From Flavobacteriaceae bacterium CG2_30_31_66 (GTDB lineage: Bacteria; Bacteroidota; Bacteroidia; Flavobacteriales; Flavobacteriaceae), in NCBI GenBank assembly GCA_001873065.1, contig MNYM01000031.1:1-56262 (forward strand): a DNA stretch of 56,262 nucleotides, given 5' to 3'. This document shows positions 1-6,708 of the stretch, one piece after another. Each line of letters begins with the position of its first letter. Within the stretch, counting starts at the first letter, position 1. Position numbers and translations under genes: made by a program. Below the pieces are notes generated by a model. The model saw only the letters and a program-made list of their open reading frames with translations. It was not told where the DNA came from and did no database searches.

Positions 1-40
1 TGCTGATGTATATTGTTTGCGGAACGCTCCAACAATAGAG

Positions 41-187
41 CGTCAAGAAGTTACCATAAATCAGCAAAAAGTAACAATAAGACAGCAAGAAGTAACCATA
101 AAGCGACATTTATCTAACATGAAGCAACTTGTTGTAACCTCAAAGCGGAATGTGTTAAAGGAAAAGCGGAATGTTTTGAAGTTTTGG
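41..187 (+). repeat. Degenerate 21-nt tandem repeat tract (7 units)
   Basis: Seven consecutive 21-base units can be laid out from base 41 to 187. Units 1 to 3 are close to CAGCAAGAAGTAACCATAAA plus one base; the last units begin CGGAATGT. Because 21 is a multiple of 3, a frame open from 17 to 271 reads as heptads (for example QQEVTIK, RNVLKEK). I do not accept this as a normal gene: it has no proper ATG start, is low complexity and ends inside a REP element. It may be the remnant of a repeat protein or a non-coding repeat array. A similar 21-nt periodic tract lies on the other side of the transposase. Confidence 0.6.
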
Positions 188-193
188 GGTGGA

Positions 194-219
194 GGGCATA
201 GATTTCAAATCTGTGCTAT
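194..219. repeat. REP-like palindrome, family B, copy 1
   Basis: A 26-base imperfect palindrome built on AGATTTCAAATCT with flanking GGGCA and TGCTAT. It matches 22 of 26 bases of a second copy at 1026-1051 in the same orientation. Several differences fall at paired positions and keep the hairpin (A-T here, G-C there), which suggests selection for the fold. Confidence 0.6.
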
Positions 220-261
220 GATTTTTTTAATTTTTTTAAATCTTCTAATTTGTTTACAATT

Positions 262-297
262 CCCCAGCTAGTGCGAGCGTCTCGCTCGTGCCCGCAA
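262..297. repeat. REP-like palindrome, family A, left copy
   Basis: About 36 bases with an internal hairpin (CGAGCG-TCT-CGCTCG). The reverse complement matches 876-910 at about 33 of 36 positions, so the two copies form an inverted pair immediately outside the RAYT gene. The right edge lies one base from the stop codon of the transposase. This is the arrangement expected of a REP-RAYT unit. Confidence 0.75.
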
Positions 298-298
298 T

Positions 299-847
299 TT
301 AGTTCAAATCAATTTCTAAAATAGTTTGATCATCATTTCCATAATTTCTAGTACTGCTATATTTCCAATCTATTGGATTTGTCACAAAACCTGCTTCTAC
401 AGGATTGTTATGAATGTAATTTAATTTCTGTTCAAAAACTTTTAATGACCAAATTTCAATTGGTTGATTATTTTGTTGCCAAAATTGTCTAAACTGCACG
501 TTGCTATTTTTCATTCCAGCTTTTTCAAACAACCAAAGTAACCATTCTTTTCTGCTTTCTTGTGGGTTTTCTTCGATAGCTTTTAGCATTTTCTTTGAAG
601 TAAAACCTTTTAAATCTCTTATTAAACCCGATGGATCGCCTAATGAAGAACGAAAAATTAAATGCACATGACTTGGCATGATGCAATAACCATACAGTTC
701 TATACCTTTTTGTTTTCTGCAATAATCAAATGATTCAATCATAATATCAAAATAATCAACTCTTGTAAAGACGTCTATCCAATATACGGTTGCAAATGAT
801 ATAAAATAAGCTTCATTTGCTTCTCTAAATTTATACTTCCTGCTCAT
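299..847 (-). CDS. REP-associated tyrosine transposase (RAYT, Y1_Tnp/IS200-like)
   Basis: A 182-residue single-strand DNA transposase of the HUH Y1 family. The metal-binding HUH motif is seen as SHVHLIF (H60-V-H62) and the likely nucleophile is Tyr144 in LNYIHNNPVEAG, followed by the family signature WKYSSTRNY. The length is typical of RAYTs, which are domesticated relatives of IS200/IS605 transposases thought to process repetitive extragenic palindromes. The flanking inverted REP-like pair (262-297 and 876-910) strongly supports this role. No obvious frameshift or stop, so it is probably intact. No operon partner. The start ATG at 847 has no alternative nearby. Confidence 0.9.
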   Translation of the reverse strand: MSRKYKFREANEAYFISFATVYWIDVFTRVDYFDIMIESFDYCRKQKGIELYGYCIMPSHVHLIFRSSLGDPSGLIRDLKGFTSKKMLKAIEENPQESRKEWLLWLFEKAGMKNSNVQFRQFWQQNNQPIEIWSLKVFEQKLNYIHNNPVEAGFVTNPIDWKYSSTRNYGNDDQTILEIDLN

Positions 848-875
848 TATTTATAGATAGTGATTTTTATTTTCT

Positions 876-910
876 TTGCGGGTACGAGCGGGACGCTCGC
901 ACTAGCGGGG
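876..910. repeat. REP-like palindrome, family A, right copy
   Basis: An inverted copy of 262-297, with internal hairpin CGAGCG-GGA-CGCTCG. It begins 28 bases upstream of the RAYT start codon. Together the pair encloses the transposase gene with almost no extra sequence. Confidence 0.75.
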
Positions 911-912
911 CG

Positions 913-996
913 TTAATAGGAATTACGGGAGTCTTAAAAGGAATTAGGGATACATTAATAGGAGTTTTGGGTACTTCATTAAGAATTAATAAAGAA
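913..996 (+). repeat. Degenerate 21-nt tandem repeat tract (about 4 units)
   Basis: Units of 21 bases start with TTAATAGGAATTACGGGAG, TTAAAAGGAATTAGGGATAC and TTAATAGGAGTTTTGGGTAC, with a fourth weaker unit. In frame they read LIGITGV, LKGIRDT, LIGVLGT, SLRINKE and end at a TAA at 1009-1011. Too short and degenerate to call a gene. It has the same period as the tract at 41-187 on the other side of the RAYT element. Confidence 0.55.
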
Positions 997-1025
997 GCTT
1001 ATCAAATATAAGTACTTTTCTTTGT

Positions 1026-1051
1026 GGGCACGGATTTCAAATCCGCGCTAT
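1026..1051. repeat. REP-like palindrome, family B, copy 2
   Basis: GGGCACGGATTTCAAATCCG followed by CGCTAT: a hairpin with CGGATTT-C-AAATCCG stem, direct copy of the element at 194-219 with compensatory base-pair changes. Confidence 0.6.
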
Positions 1052-1073
1052 CGGGTTTTTAAAAAGTAATTTC

Positions 1074-1117
1074 ATAAAAAAAGCTCGTTTTTGAAATTTC
1101 AATAACGAGCTTTTTTA
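1074..1117 (-). terminator. Rho-independent terminator of pdhC
   Basis: Inverted repeat AAGCTCGTT...AACGAGCTT about 20 bases past the pdhC stop, followed on the minus strand by a run of T. It would end the pdhA-pdhC transcript. Confidence 0.8.
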
Positions 1118-1137
1118 GTTTTTATATATCCAGAAAA

Positions 1138-2766
1138 CTATGCCAACATGGTCACAGGATTTTCAATAAAGGTTTTCAACGTTTGTAAAAATTGAGCACC
1201 AACTGCACCATCAACAGTTCTGTGATCGCAGGTTAATGTCAATTTCATGGTGTTTCCAACTACAATTTGTCCGTTTTTAACCACTGGTTTTTCTACAATA
1301 GCACCTACAGATAAAATCGCAGAATTTGGTTGATTGATAATCGAAGTGAAACTTTCGATGCCAAACATGCCTAAGTTAGAAACTGTAAACGTACTTCCTT
1401 GCATTTCTGCAGGCGTTATTTTTTTGTTTCTTGCTTTTCCAGCCAAATCTCTAACAGCTGCTCCAATTTGAGTCAAACTCAATTGATTGGTGTGTTTGAT
1501 TACAGGCACTAACAAACCATCTTCAACAGCAACAGCCACTCCAACATGAATGTGACTGTGGTATTTTGTATTTTCGTCAGTCCAAGAAGTATTTACTTGT
1601 GGATGTTTTTGCAATGCCATTGCACACGCTTTCACAACCATATCATTGAAAGAAACTTTGGTATCAGGAATTTGATTGATTACATTTCTTGATGCCATAG
1701 CATTGTCCATATCCACTTCAATATTCAAACTGAAATCAGGAGAAGAAAACTTAGAATTGCCTAAAGATTTCGCAATAGCTTTACGCATTTGTGAATTTTT
1801 CACTTCTTCTGAACTTTCTTCGCCAGCAGCAACAAAATTCACGGCAGGTTTTACGTTTTCAGTTTTAGGAGCTTCTACTACTTTTGCAGCAGGCGTAAAG
1901 TTTTCAATATCTTTTTTGATGATTCTGCCATTTTCTCCGGAACCATTTACCTCTGATAAATTAATGCCTTTATCAGAAGCTATTTTTTTAGCCAAAGGCG
2001 ATGCAAAAATTCTTCCGTTTGAAGCACTAGAATTTGAATTTGTAGTTTCCGATTTTGAAACTTCTACTTCTTTTTCCACTTTTTTTTCATCAGTTTTTTC
2101 TGATGTTGTAACTGAGCTAGCTGTAACATTTCCAGAAACAATTCCAGAAACATCAGTTCCAGCAGGACCAATAATGGCTAATAAACTATCAACAGGAGTT
2201 GTTTCACCTTCTTGAACGCCAATGTATAAAAGGGTTCCTTCATAGAAAGATTCAAATTCCATGGTGGCTTTATCTGTTTCAATTTCAGCCAAAATATCAC
2301 CTTCAGAAACAGCATCACCTACTTTTTTTAACCAAGAAGCCACAGTTCCATCAGTCATAGTATCACTCAAACGTGGCATTGTCACTACTTGAACTCCATC
2401 AGGAATTGCAGTAACTTCAGGAGTTGTTTTTTCGTTGATTTCTTCTTTTATTTCTGATTTTGGAGCTTCCGTTTTGATTTCTTTTGGAGCTTCCGTTTTT
2501 CCACTTATAAGTCCAGAAATGTCTTCACCTTCTTCACCAATAATGGCTAATAATTGATCAACAGGAGTCGTTTCACCTTCTTGAACGCCAATATATAACA
2601 ATGTTCCTTCATGAAAAGATTCAAATTCCATGGTAGCTTTGTCGGTTTCAATTTCTGCTAAAATTTCTCCTTCTTCAACTTTATCACCTACTTTTTTCAA
2701 CCATTTTGCCACAACACCTTCTTCCATGGTGTCACTCAATCTGGGCATATTTATAACTGTAGCCAT
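1138..2766 (-). CDS. pdhC: Pyruvate dehydrogenase E2, dihydrolipoamide acetyltransferase
   Basis: 542-residue E2 core of the pyruvate dehydrogenase complex; transfers acetyl groups from lipoyl-lysine to CoA. Two lipoyl domains are visible at about 1-80 and 126-205, each with the lipoylation motif IETDKATMEFES (Lys43 and Lys166), separated by Ala/Pro/Glu-rich linkers. A peripheral subunit-binding domain follows (about 252-290, ASPLAKKIASDKGI). The catalytic acyltransferase domain covers about 320-542 and ends with the active-site motif DHRTVDG (His515, Asp519). It starts 3 bases after the pdhA stop, so the two are co-transcribed. The E1-beta (pdhB) and E3 genes are not in this window, which is common in flavobacteria. 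Confidence 0.96.
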   Translation of the reverse strand: MATVINMPRLSDTMEEGVVAKWLKKVGDKVEEGEILAEIETDKATMEFESFHEGTLLYIGVQEGETTPVDQLLAIIGEEGEDISGLISGKTEAPKEIKTEAPKSEIKEEINEKTTPEVTAIPDGVQVVTMPRLSDTMTDGTVASWLKKVGDAVSEGDILAEIETDKATMEFESFYEGTLLYIGVQEGETTPVDSLLAIIGPAGTDVSGIVSGNVTASSVTTSEKTDEKKVEKEVEVSKSETTNSNSSASNGRIFASPLAKKIASDKGINLSEVNGSGENGRIIKKDIENFTPAAKVVEAPKTENVKPAVNFVAAGEESSEEVKNSQMRKAIAKSLGNSKFSSPDFSLNIEVDMDNAMASRNVINQIPDTKVSFNDMVVKACAMALQKHPQVNTSWTDENTKYHSHIHVGVAVAVEDGLLVPVIKHTNQLSLTQIGAAVRDLAGKARNKKITPAEMQGSTFTVSNLGMFGIESFTSIINQPNSAILSVGAIVEKPVVKNGQIVVGNTMKLTLTCDHRTVDGAVGAQFLQTLKTFIENPVTMLA

Positions 2767-2769
2767 ATC

Positions 2770-3759
2770 TTAACTTATAAAAGGATAATTTTTTTGTTCA
2801 TACACCATATCATACATTTGCTGAGTTTCAGGATATGGAGATTCTTCTGCGAATTTTTCACATTCTGCAACTAAATCTTTCACTTGCTTGTCAATAGCAG
2901 CAATTTCTTCGTCAGTAGCATATTTATTTTCAATAATAACATCCAAAATTTGTGTAATAGGATCTATTTTTTTGTATTCTTCAACTTCGTCTTTGGTTCT
3001 ATAATGTTGTGCATCAGACATTGAATGACCTCTATATCTGTAGGTTTTCATTTCTAAAAATGTAGGGCCATCACCACGTCTTGCTCTTTGAATTGCTTCA
3101 TCAACAGCTTCTGCAACTTTTATAGGATTCATGGCATCCACAGGGCCACAAGGCATTTCATATCCTAAACCAAGTTTCCAAATATCGGTATGATTTGCAG
3201 TTCTTTCTACAGAAGTTCCCATGGCATACCCATTATTTTCACAAATAAAAATTACTGGTAATTTCCACAACATGGCTAAGTTAAATGCTTCATGTAGAGA
3301 ACCTTGTCTTGCAGCACCATCACCAAAACAGGTTAAGGTTACAGCATCACTTCCTTTATATTTGTCAGCAAAAGCAAGTCCAGCACCCAAAGGAATTTGA
3401 CCTCCAACAATTCCATGACCACCATAAAAACCAAATTCTTTTGAGAAAATATGCATAGAACCACCCATTCCTTTTGATGTTCCTGTTACTTTTCCATACA
3501 ATTCAGCCATTACTTTTCTAGGATCTTCACCCATTCCAATTGGTTGCACGTGATTTCTATAGGCAGTAATCATCTTGTCTTTTGATAAATCCATAGCATG
3601 AATTGCACCTGCTAAAATGGCTTCTTGACCATTGTATAGATGCAAGAAACCTCTCACTTTTTGTTGGATATAAACAGAAGCTAATTTATCTTCAAATTTT
3701 CGCCAAAAGAGCATGTCTTTGTACCAATCTAAATAGGTTTGTTTGGTGATTTCCTTCAT
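2770..3759 (-). CDS. pdhA: Pyruvate dehydrogenase E1 component, alpha subunit
   Basis: 329 residues, the normal length for a heterotetrameric E1-alpha. The thiamine diphosphate and Mg-binding motif runs from GDGAARQGS (146-154) to CENNGYAMGT (about 173-182). The phosphorylation-loop-like segment YRGHSMSDAQHYR is present near residue 243. It decarboxylates pyruvate together with a beta subunit encoded elsewhere. First gene of the pdhA-pdhC operon, with a TAnnTTTG-type -7 box about 60 bases upstream and an 18-base palindrome beyond that. Confidence 0.96.
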   Translation of the reverse strand: MKEITKQTYLDWYKDMLFWRKFEDKLASVYIQQKVRGFLHLYNGQEAILAGAIHAMDLSKDKMITAYRNHVQPIGMGEDPRKVMAELYGKVTGTSKGMGGSMHIFSKEFGFYGGHGIVGGQIPLGAGLAFADKYKGSDAVTLTCFGDGAARQGSLHEAFNLAMLWKLPVIFICENNGYAMGTSVERTANHTDIWKLGLGYEMPCGPVDAMNPIKVAEAVDEAIQRARRGDGPTFLEMKTYRYRGHSMSDAQHYRTKDEVEEYKKIDPITQILDVIIENKYATDEEIAAIDKQVKDLVAECEKFAEESPYPETQQMYDMVYEQKNYPFIS

Positions 3760-3817
3760 TTTTTATAATTGTTGTAAGTAGTGTAAATTAAAAAACGGAT
3801 TTTTTAAAATTGAGTTA

Positions 3818-3825
3818 CAAAAATA
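3818..3825 (-). promoter_or_regulatory. pdhA: Candidate -7 promoter box for pdhA-pdhC
   Basis: On the minus strand this reads TATTTTTG, a full match to the Bacteroidota -7 consensus TAnnTTTG. No convincing -33 TTG at the normal 19-21 base spacing. Confidence 0.45.
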
Positions 3826-3867
3826 GCAGTTTTATAAACAATAAAAAAACTTGATTTTAGGTATTTT

Positions 3868-3885
3868 CCCGAAAACGTTTTCGGG
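3868..3885. promoter_or_regulatory. 18-bp perfect palindrome CCCGAAAACGTTTTCGGG
   Basis: Perfect palindrome with a central CG, lying between the stop of the upstream gene (3891) and the pdhA promoter. It resembles operators of LacI/GalR-type regulators (GAAAACGTTTTC core). As RNA it would also fold, but no T run follows on the minus strand, so it is not a classical terminator. Function not established. Confidence 0.45.
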
Positions 3886-3890
3886 GTTAT

Positions 3891-4577
3891 TTATTTGTCT
3901 TTAGGTTCTCTAATTATTAATGCTATTACTTTAGCTCCTTTGGCAAGGTTCCAAAAATCTGAAAAAACTTCTCTTTTGAAATCATCAAATAAAGTAAAAG
4001 CACCTGTATTAGGTCTTAATCCTCCTTCATTAACAGCTAAAATTTCAATTTTATTAAATCCAATGTCTAATGGAATTTTAATAATATCTATTTTCCCTGC
4101 TGCCAATAAATTAATATTTTCCATAAAGGGTTTTCCATTTTTTAGAACAGTAATTATATCACCATCTATTTGCCCAAAATCGAAACAAAATAAATTTATA
4201 AATAGTGATTTAGTTCTAAAAATCCCAATATCTTTATCAATCATTGGAATTTGTAAGGTGTTTTTTTCAATGAATTTTTGAAATTTTATTTTTCTATCTA
4301 ACTCTTTAGTTATTAACCCTTTTTTGTTAAAGGAATCTAATTCCTTGAGTTTTTTGAGTTTTTCTTTTTCTTTTTCGTAAGCGCTTTTAAATCCATCAGT
4401 GCCATCCAAATCAACAGCTTCAGGTTTTTTAACTTCTTTCGAATTATTTAAAATGATCGTTTTCTTTTTCCCTTTTTCTTGAGAGCCATTTGAACCATCA
4501 ATTTGTGAAAATGAATTTAGTGCTAAAAAAAATGCTAATATTAGTAAAATAGATTTCAAAAATTGGTATGTCATCAA
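3891..4577 (-). CDS. Secreted protein of unknown function
   Basis: 228 residues. Residues 1-25 form a Sec-type signal peptide (hydrophobic ILLILAFFLALNSF, cleavage likely after NSFSQ). A lysine- and glutamate-rich low-complexity stretch follows (about 34-110), then a more globular C-terminal half with hydrophobic strands (for example IDIIKIPLDIGFNKIEILAVNEGG) suggestive of a beta-sandwich. I do not recognise the family. Monocistronic by spacing: 70 bases separate it from the dipeptidase gene upstream. Start chosen at the first of two tandem ATGs; the second differs by one residue. Confidence 0.7.
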   Translation of the reverse strand: MMTYQFLKSILLILAFFLALNSFSQIDGSNGSQEKGKKKTIILNNSKEVKKPEAVDLDGTDGFKSAYEKEKEKLKKLKELDSFNKKGLITKELDRKIKFQKFIEKNTLQIPMIDKDIGIFRTKSLFINLFCFDFGQIDGDIITVLKNGKPFMENINLLAAGKIDIIKIPLDIGFNKIEILAVNEGGLRPNTGAFTLFDDFKREVFSDFWNLAKGAKVIALIIREPKDK

Positions 4578-4647
4578 GAATTATTTTTCAATTCTATACA
4601 AAAATAATGCCTATTTTAAAACTCTCAGTTTAAATACTGTTAAAACT

Positions 4648-5316
4648 TTATTCAATCGGAAAATTGAAATAAGTTTCAGGAAAAGGTTCATTTTTCAATG
4701 TAAAATGCCACCATTCATTGTCATATGGATTAAATCCGTTTTCTAATAAAATTTTTCTTAAAAGCAGCCTATTTTCTTGTTGCTTTTTTGTAATTTTTTT
4801 ATAAAATGGATGCGATTCTTCTCCGAAAAAATCATACGAGCTTCCCATGTCTAATTCTTTTCCTGTATTGAGTTTTATCAAAGTTACATCAACAGTACTT
4901 CCTCTTGTATGACCTGATTTTGAGGCTATATATCCTTTAAAAAATAGTTGGGATTTAGGTACTTTTGGATAAAATTCTTTTTTCATTAAAGTATCATTCA
5001 ATGCTTTTGCCCATTTCACAAAATGATTGACAGCTTGTTGTGGTCTATAAGCATCAAAAATTTTCAAACCTAATCCTTCTTTTTTTAAAATAGCTTGTAC
5101 TTTTTTTAAGGCAATTGCAGTTTGTTGTGTCATTATAATGCAATCATTTTTATAGCCGTCAATAGGTTTTCCAATAAAATTGTGATTTCCTAAATACTTT
5201 AATTCTGATTGAATTGTATTATCAATGTCTGATAAATACACAAAACCAATTGGCATTTTTTGAGCATTAAATGCCAAAACAAAACTCAATAAAAAGAAGA
5301 ATATGCAGTTTTTCAT
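4648..5316 (-). CDS. D-alanyl-D-alanine dipeptidase (VanX/DdpX-like, M15D)
   Basis: 222 residues. A signal peptide at 1-18 (FFFLLSFVLAFNA) predicts export to the periplasm. VanX-family hallmarks are all present: the conserved Arg91 in DAYRPQQAV, zinc ligands His136 and Asp143 in SGHTRGSTVDV, and the catalytic Glu201 and ligand His204 in EWWHF. The family hydrolyses D-Ala-D-Ala. With a signal peptide and no vanHA neighbours, a role in peptidoglycan peptide scavenging is more likely than glycopeptide resistance. A TACTTTTG -7 box sits directly before the start codon. Confidence 0.9.
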   Translation of the reverse strand: MKNCIFFFLLSFVLAFNAQKMPIGFVYLSDIDNTIQSELKYLGNHNFIGKPIDGYKNDCIIMTQQTAIALKKVQAILKKEGLGLKIFDAYRPQQAVNHFVKWAKALNDTLMKKEFYPKVPKSQLFFKGYIASKSGHTRGSTVDVTLIKLNTGKELDMGSSYDFFGEESHPFYKKITKKQQENRLLLRKILLENGFNPYDNEWWHFTLKNEPFPETYFNFPIE

Positions 5317-5320
5317 ACCT

Positions 5321-5328
5321 CAAAAGTA
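5321..5328 (-). promoter_or_regulatory. -7 box directly upstream of the dipeptidase start
   Basis: Minus strand TACTTTTG, full match to TAnnTTTG, 5 bases from the ATG at 5316. Transcription would begin at or near the start codon. Confidence 0.45.
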
Positions 5329-5368
5329 CAGAATTTTTTTATGTGATGAAAAGTTGAATAATATTGGT

Positions 5369-5376
5369 TAATTTTG
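5369..5376 (+). promoter_or_regulatory. -7 box directly upstream of the DUF2721 gene
   Basis: TAATTTTG, full match to TAnnTTTG, 5 bases from the ATG at 5381. No -33 TTG at standard spacing. Confidence 0.45.
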
Positions 5377-5380
5377 GGGT

Positions 5381-5788
5381 ATGGAACAATTGACTTTAAC
5401 CACACCAGCGTTACTATTTTCGGCAATTTCTTTAATCATGTTGGCTTATACAAATCGTTTTTTGGCGTATGCAGCTGTGATTAGAAGTTTGCACGATAAG
5501 TATTTAAAACAAAAAGACAATTCATTATTACGTCAAATTCAAAATTTAAAAAAGCGTTTAAATCTCACAAAATGGATGCAAATATTTGGGATTTCAAGTT
5601 TGTTATTGTGTGTGTTAACGATGTTTTTGATTTATGTTGATGAACATCTTTTTGCAGCCTATTTTTTTGGATTTGCATTAATCTTATTAATTGTTTCTTT
5701 GGCATTATTGATTAAAGAAATTCATATTTCAACGCAAGCTTTACAACATCATATTGCTGATATTGAGGAGTTTTTGACAAAAAACTAA
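5381..5788 (+). CDS. DUF2721 family membrane protein
   Basis: 135 residues with three hydrophobic segments: about 7-30 (ALLFSAISLIMLAYTNRFLA), 66-88 and 92-115. Between the first two lies a basic, amphipathic stretch (HDKYLKQKDNSLLRQIQNLKKRL). This layout fits DUF2721, small bacterial inner-membrane proteins with no known role. Divergently transcribed from the dipeptidase gene across a 64-base gap. Confidence 0.75.
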   Translation: MEQLTLTTPALLFSAISLIMLAYTNRFLAYAAVIRSLHDKYLKQKDNSLLRQIQNLKKRLNLTKWMQIFGISSLLLCVLTMFLIYVDEHLFAAYFFGFALILLIVSLALLIKEIHISTQALQHHIADIEEFLTKN

Positions 5789-5810
5789 TTTTCAAATTCT
5801 ACTATTTTAT

Positions 5811-5849
5811 AAAAAAGTAAGCGCCGTTTTTTACAAAACGACGACTTAC
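5811..5849. terminator. Terminator hairpin between convergent genes
   Basis: GTAAG...CTTAC and CGTTTT...AAAACG pair into a hairpin. On the minus strand it is followed by TTTTTT, so it best serves the DUF2807 gene at 5884; it may also act on the plus strand. Confidence 0.6.
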
Positions 5850-5883
5850 CAAGTAAACTAATAAAACCAAGTATTAGTAATTT

Positions 5884-6609
5884 TTAATTTCCAGAAATAC
5901 TTCCTCCAGAAGTTGTTTTTTTTGTCGATTTTTTAGGGTTTCCAGCATAATCAATATCTCCACCACTTGTTGCGGTTGCGTTGATACTTTCTGATGCAAA
6001 AATATCGATTTCAGCGCCACTTGTCACATTAGCAACAACAGTTTCACTTTCTAATGATTTTGCTCTTATAGATGCACCACTTGTAGCATTTGAATTGTGA
6101 GCTTTTGTTTTTCCAGCGATTTTTAAATCTGCACCACTAGTTGCGACAGTTATTATTGAATTTGCTTCTACAGAAAAATTGATTTCAGCACCACTTGTTG
6201 CAATTACTGATAATGTATCTGTTTTGAAAATAGTTTCATTAGTAACAAACGCACCACTTGTAGCACTTATTTCGTTTAAATTTTTAACAGTTACAAATAC
6301 TTTTTTTGATGCTGCTTTCCAAATACTTTTTTCAGCATAAATTTTTAGAACTCCATTTTCAACTTCTGTAAAAATGAGTTCGTGCAAATTTTCGTCAGCT
6401 TCTAAAACAATTTTATTTTCAATTCCTTGAGAAATTTCTAAATCTAAACCTGTGCTCACTTTAATTTTTGAAAAATCAGCATTGGGTGTTCTGTTTTTTG
6501 TAACAACATTTCTATTGCCATTAATTCCGTTAAACATTTCAACTCCACACGAACTAAAAAGTGTTGTAATTACTACTAAAGAAAGCATTTTTTTGATGAT
6601 TGGTTTCAT
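5884..6609 (-). CDS. DUF2807 (head-GIN) domain lipoprotein
   Basis: 241 residues. N-terminal lipoprotein signal with lipobox LFSSC (Cys21). The rest is a DUF2807 fold, a beta-solenoid, with at least seven spaced Thr-Ser-Gly-Ala/Gly turns (ATSGAFV, ATSGAEI, ATSGADL, ATSGASI, VTSGAEI, ATSGGDI, TTSGGSI). The role of the family is unknown; such proteins sit on the cell surface or periplasmic face. It follows the PspC gene by 99 bases and could belong to the same operon. A second paralogue lies at 50147. Confidence 0.85.
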   Translation of the reverse strand: MKPIIKKMLSLVVITTLFSSCGVEMFNGINGNRNVVTKNRTPNADFSKIKVSTGLDLEISQGIENKIVLEADENLHELIFTEVENGVLKIYAEKSIWKAASKKVFVTVKNLNEISATSGAFVTNETIFKTDTLSVIATSGAEINFSVEANSIITVATSGADLKIAGKTKAHNSNATSGASIRAKSLESETVVANVTSGAEIDIFASESINATATSGGDIDYAGNPKKSTKKTTSGGSISGN

Positions 6610-6708
6610 AATTTTTTATTTTTTAAATGATATGTCAAAAGTCTGTAATTTGTTGTTTTTTTCTAAAAAAGTTTTACTGTATTGTTGTTTTTTTTAGATG
6701 AATTGTCA

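Noticed and set aside
17..271. 84-residue open frame at the left edge
   Set aside because: TTG start, heptad low complexity produced by a 21-nt repeat tract, and it runs through a hairpin repeat to stop within a REP element. Treated as a repeat region.
41..996. Possible CRISPR array
   Set aside because: The 21-nt units are contiguous and degenerate with no spacers, and no cas genes are present.
1676..2215. 179-residue frame opposite pdhC
   Set aside because: Antisense shadow of the repetitive lipoyl and linker coding region; no independent signals.
4648..5316. Vancomycin resistance determinant
   Set aside because: VanX-like catalytic residues are real, but there is no vanH/vanA or VanS/VanR nearby and the protein is exported, so a resistance label is not justified.
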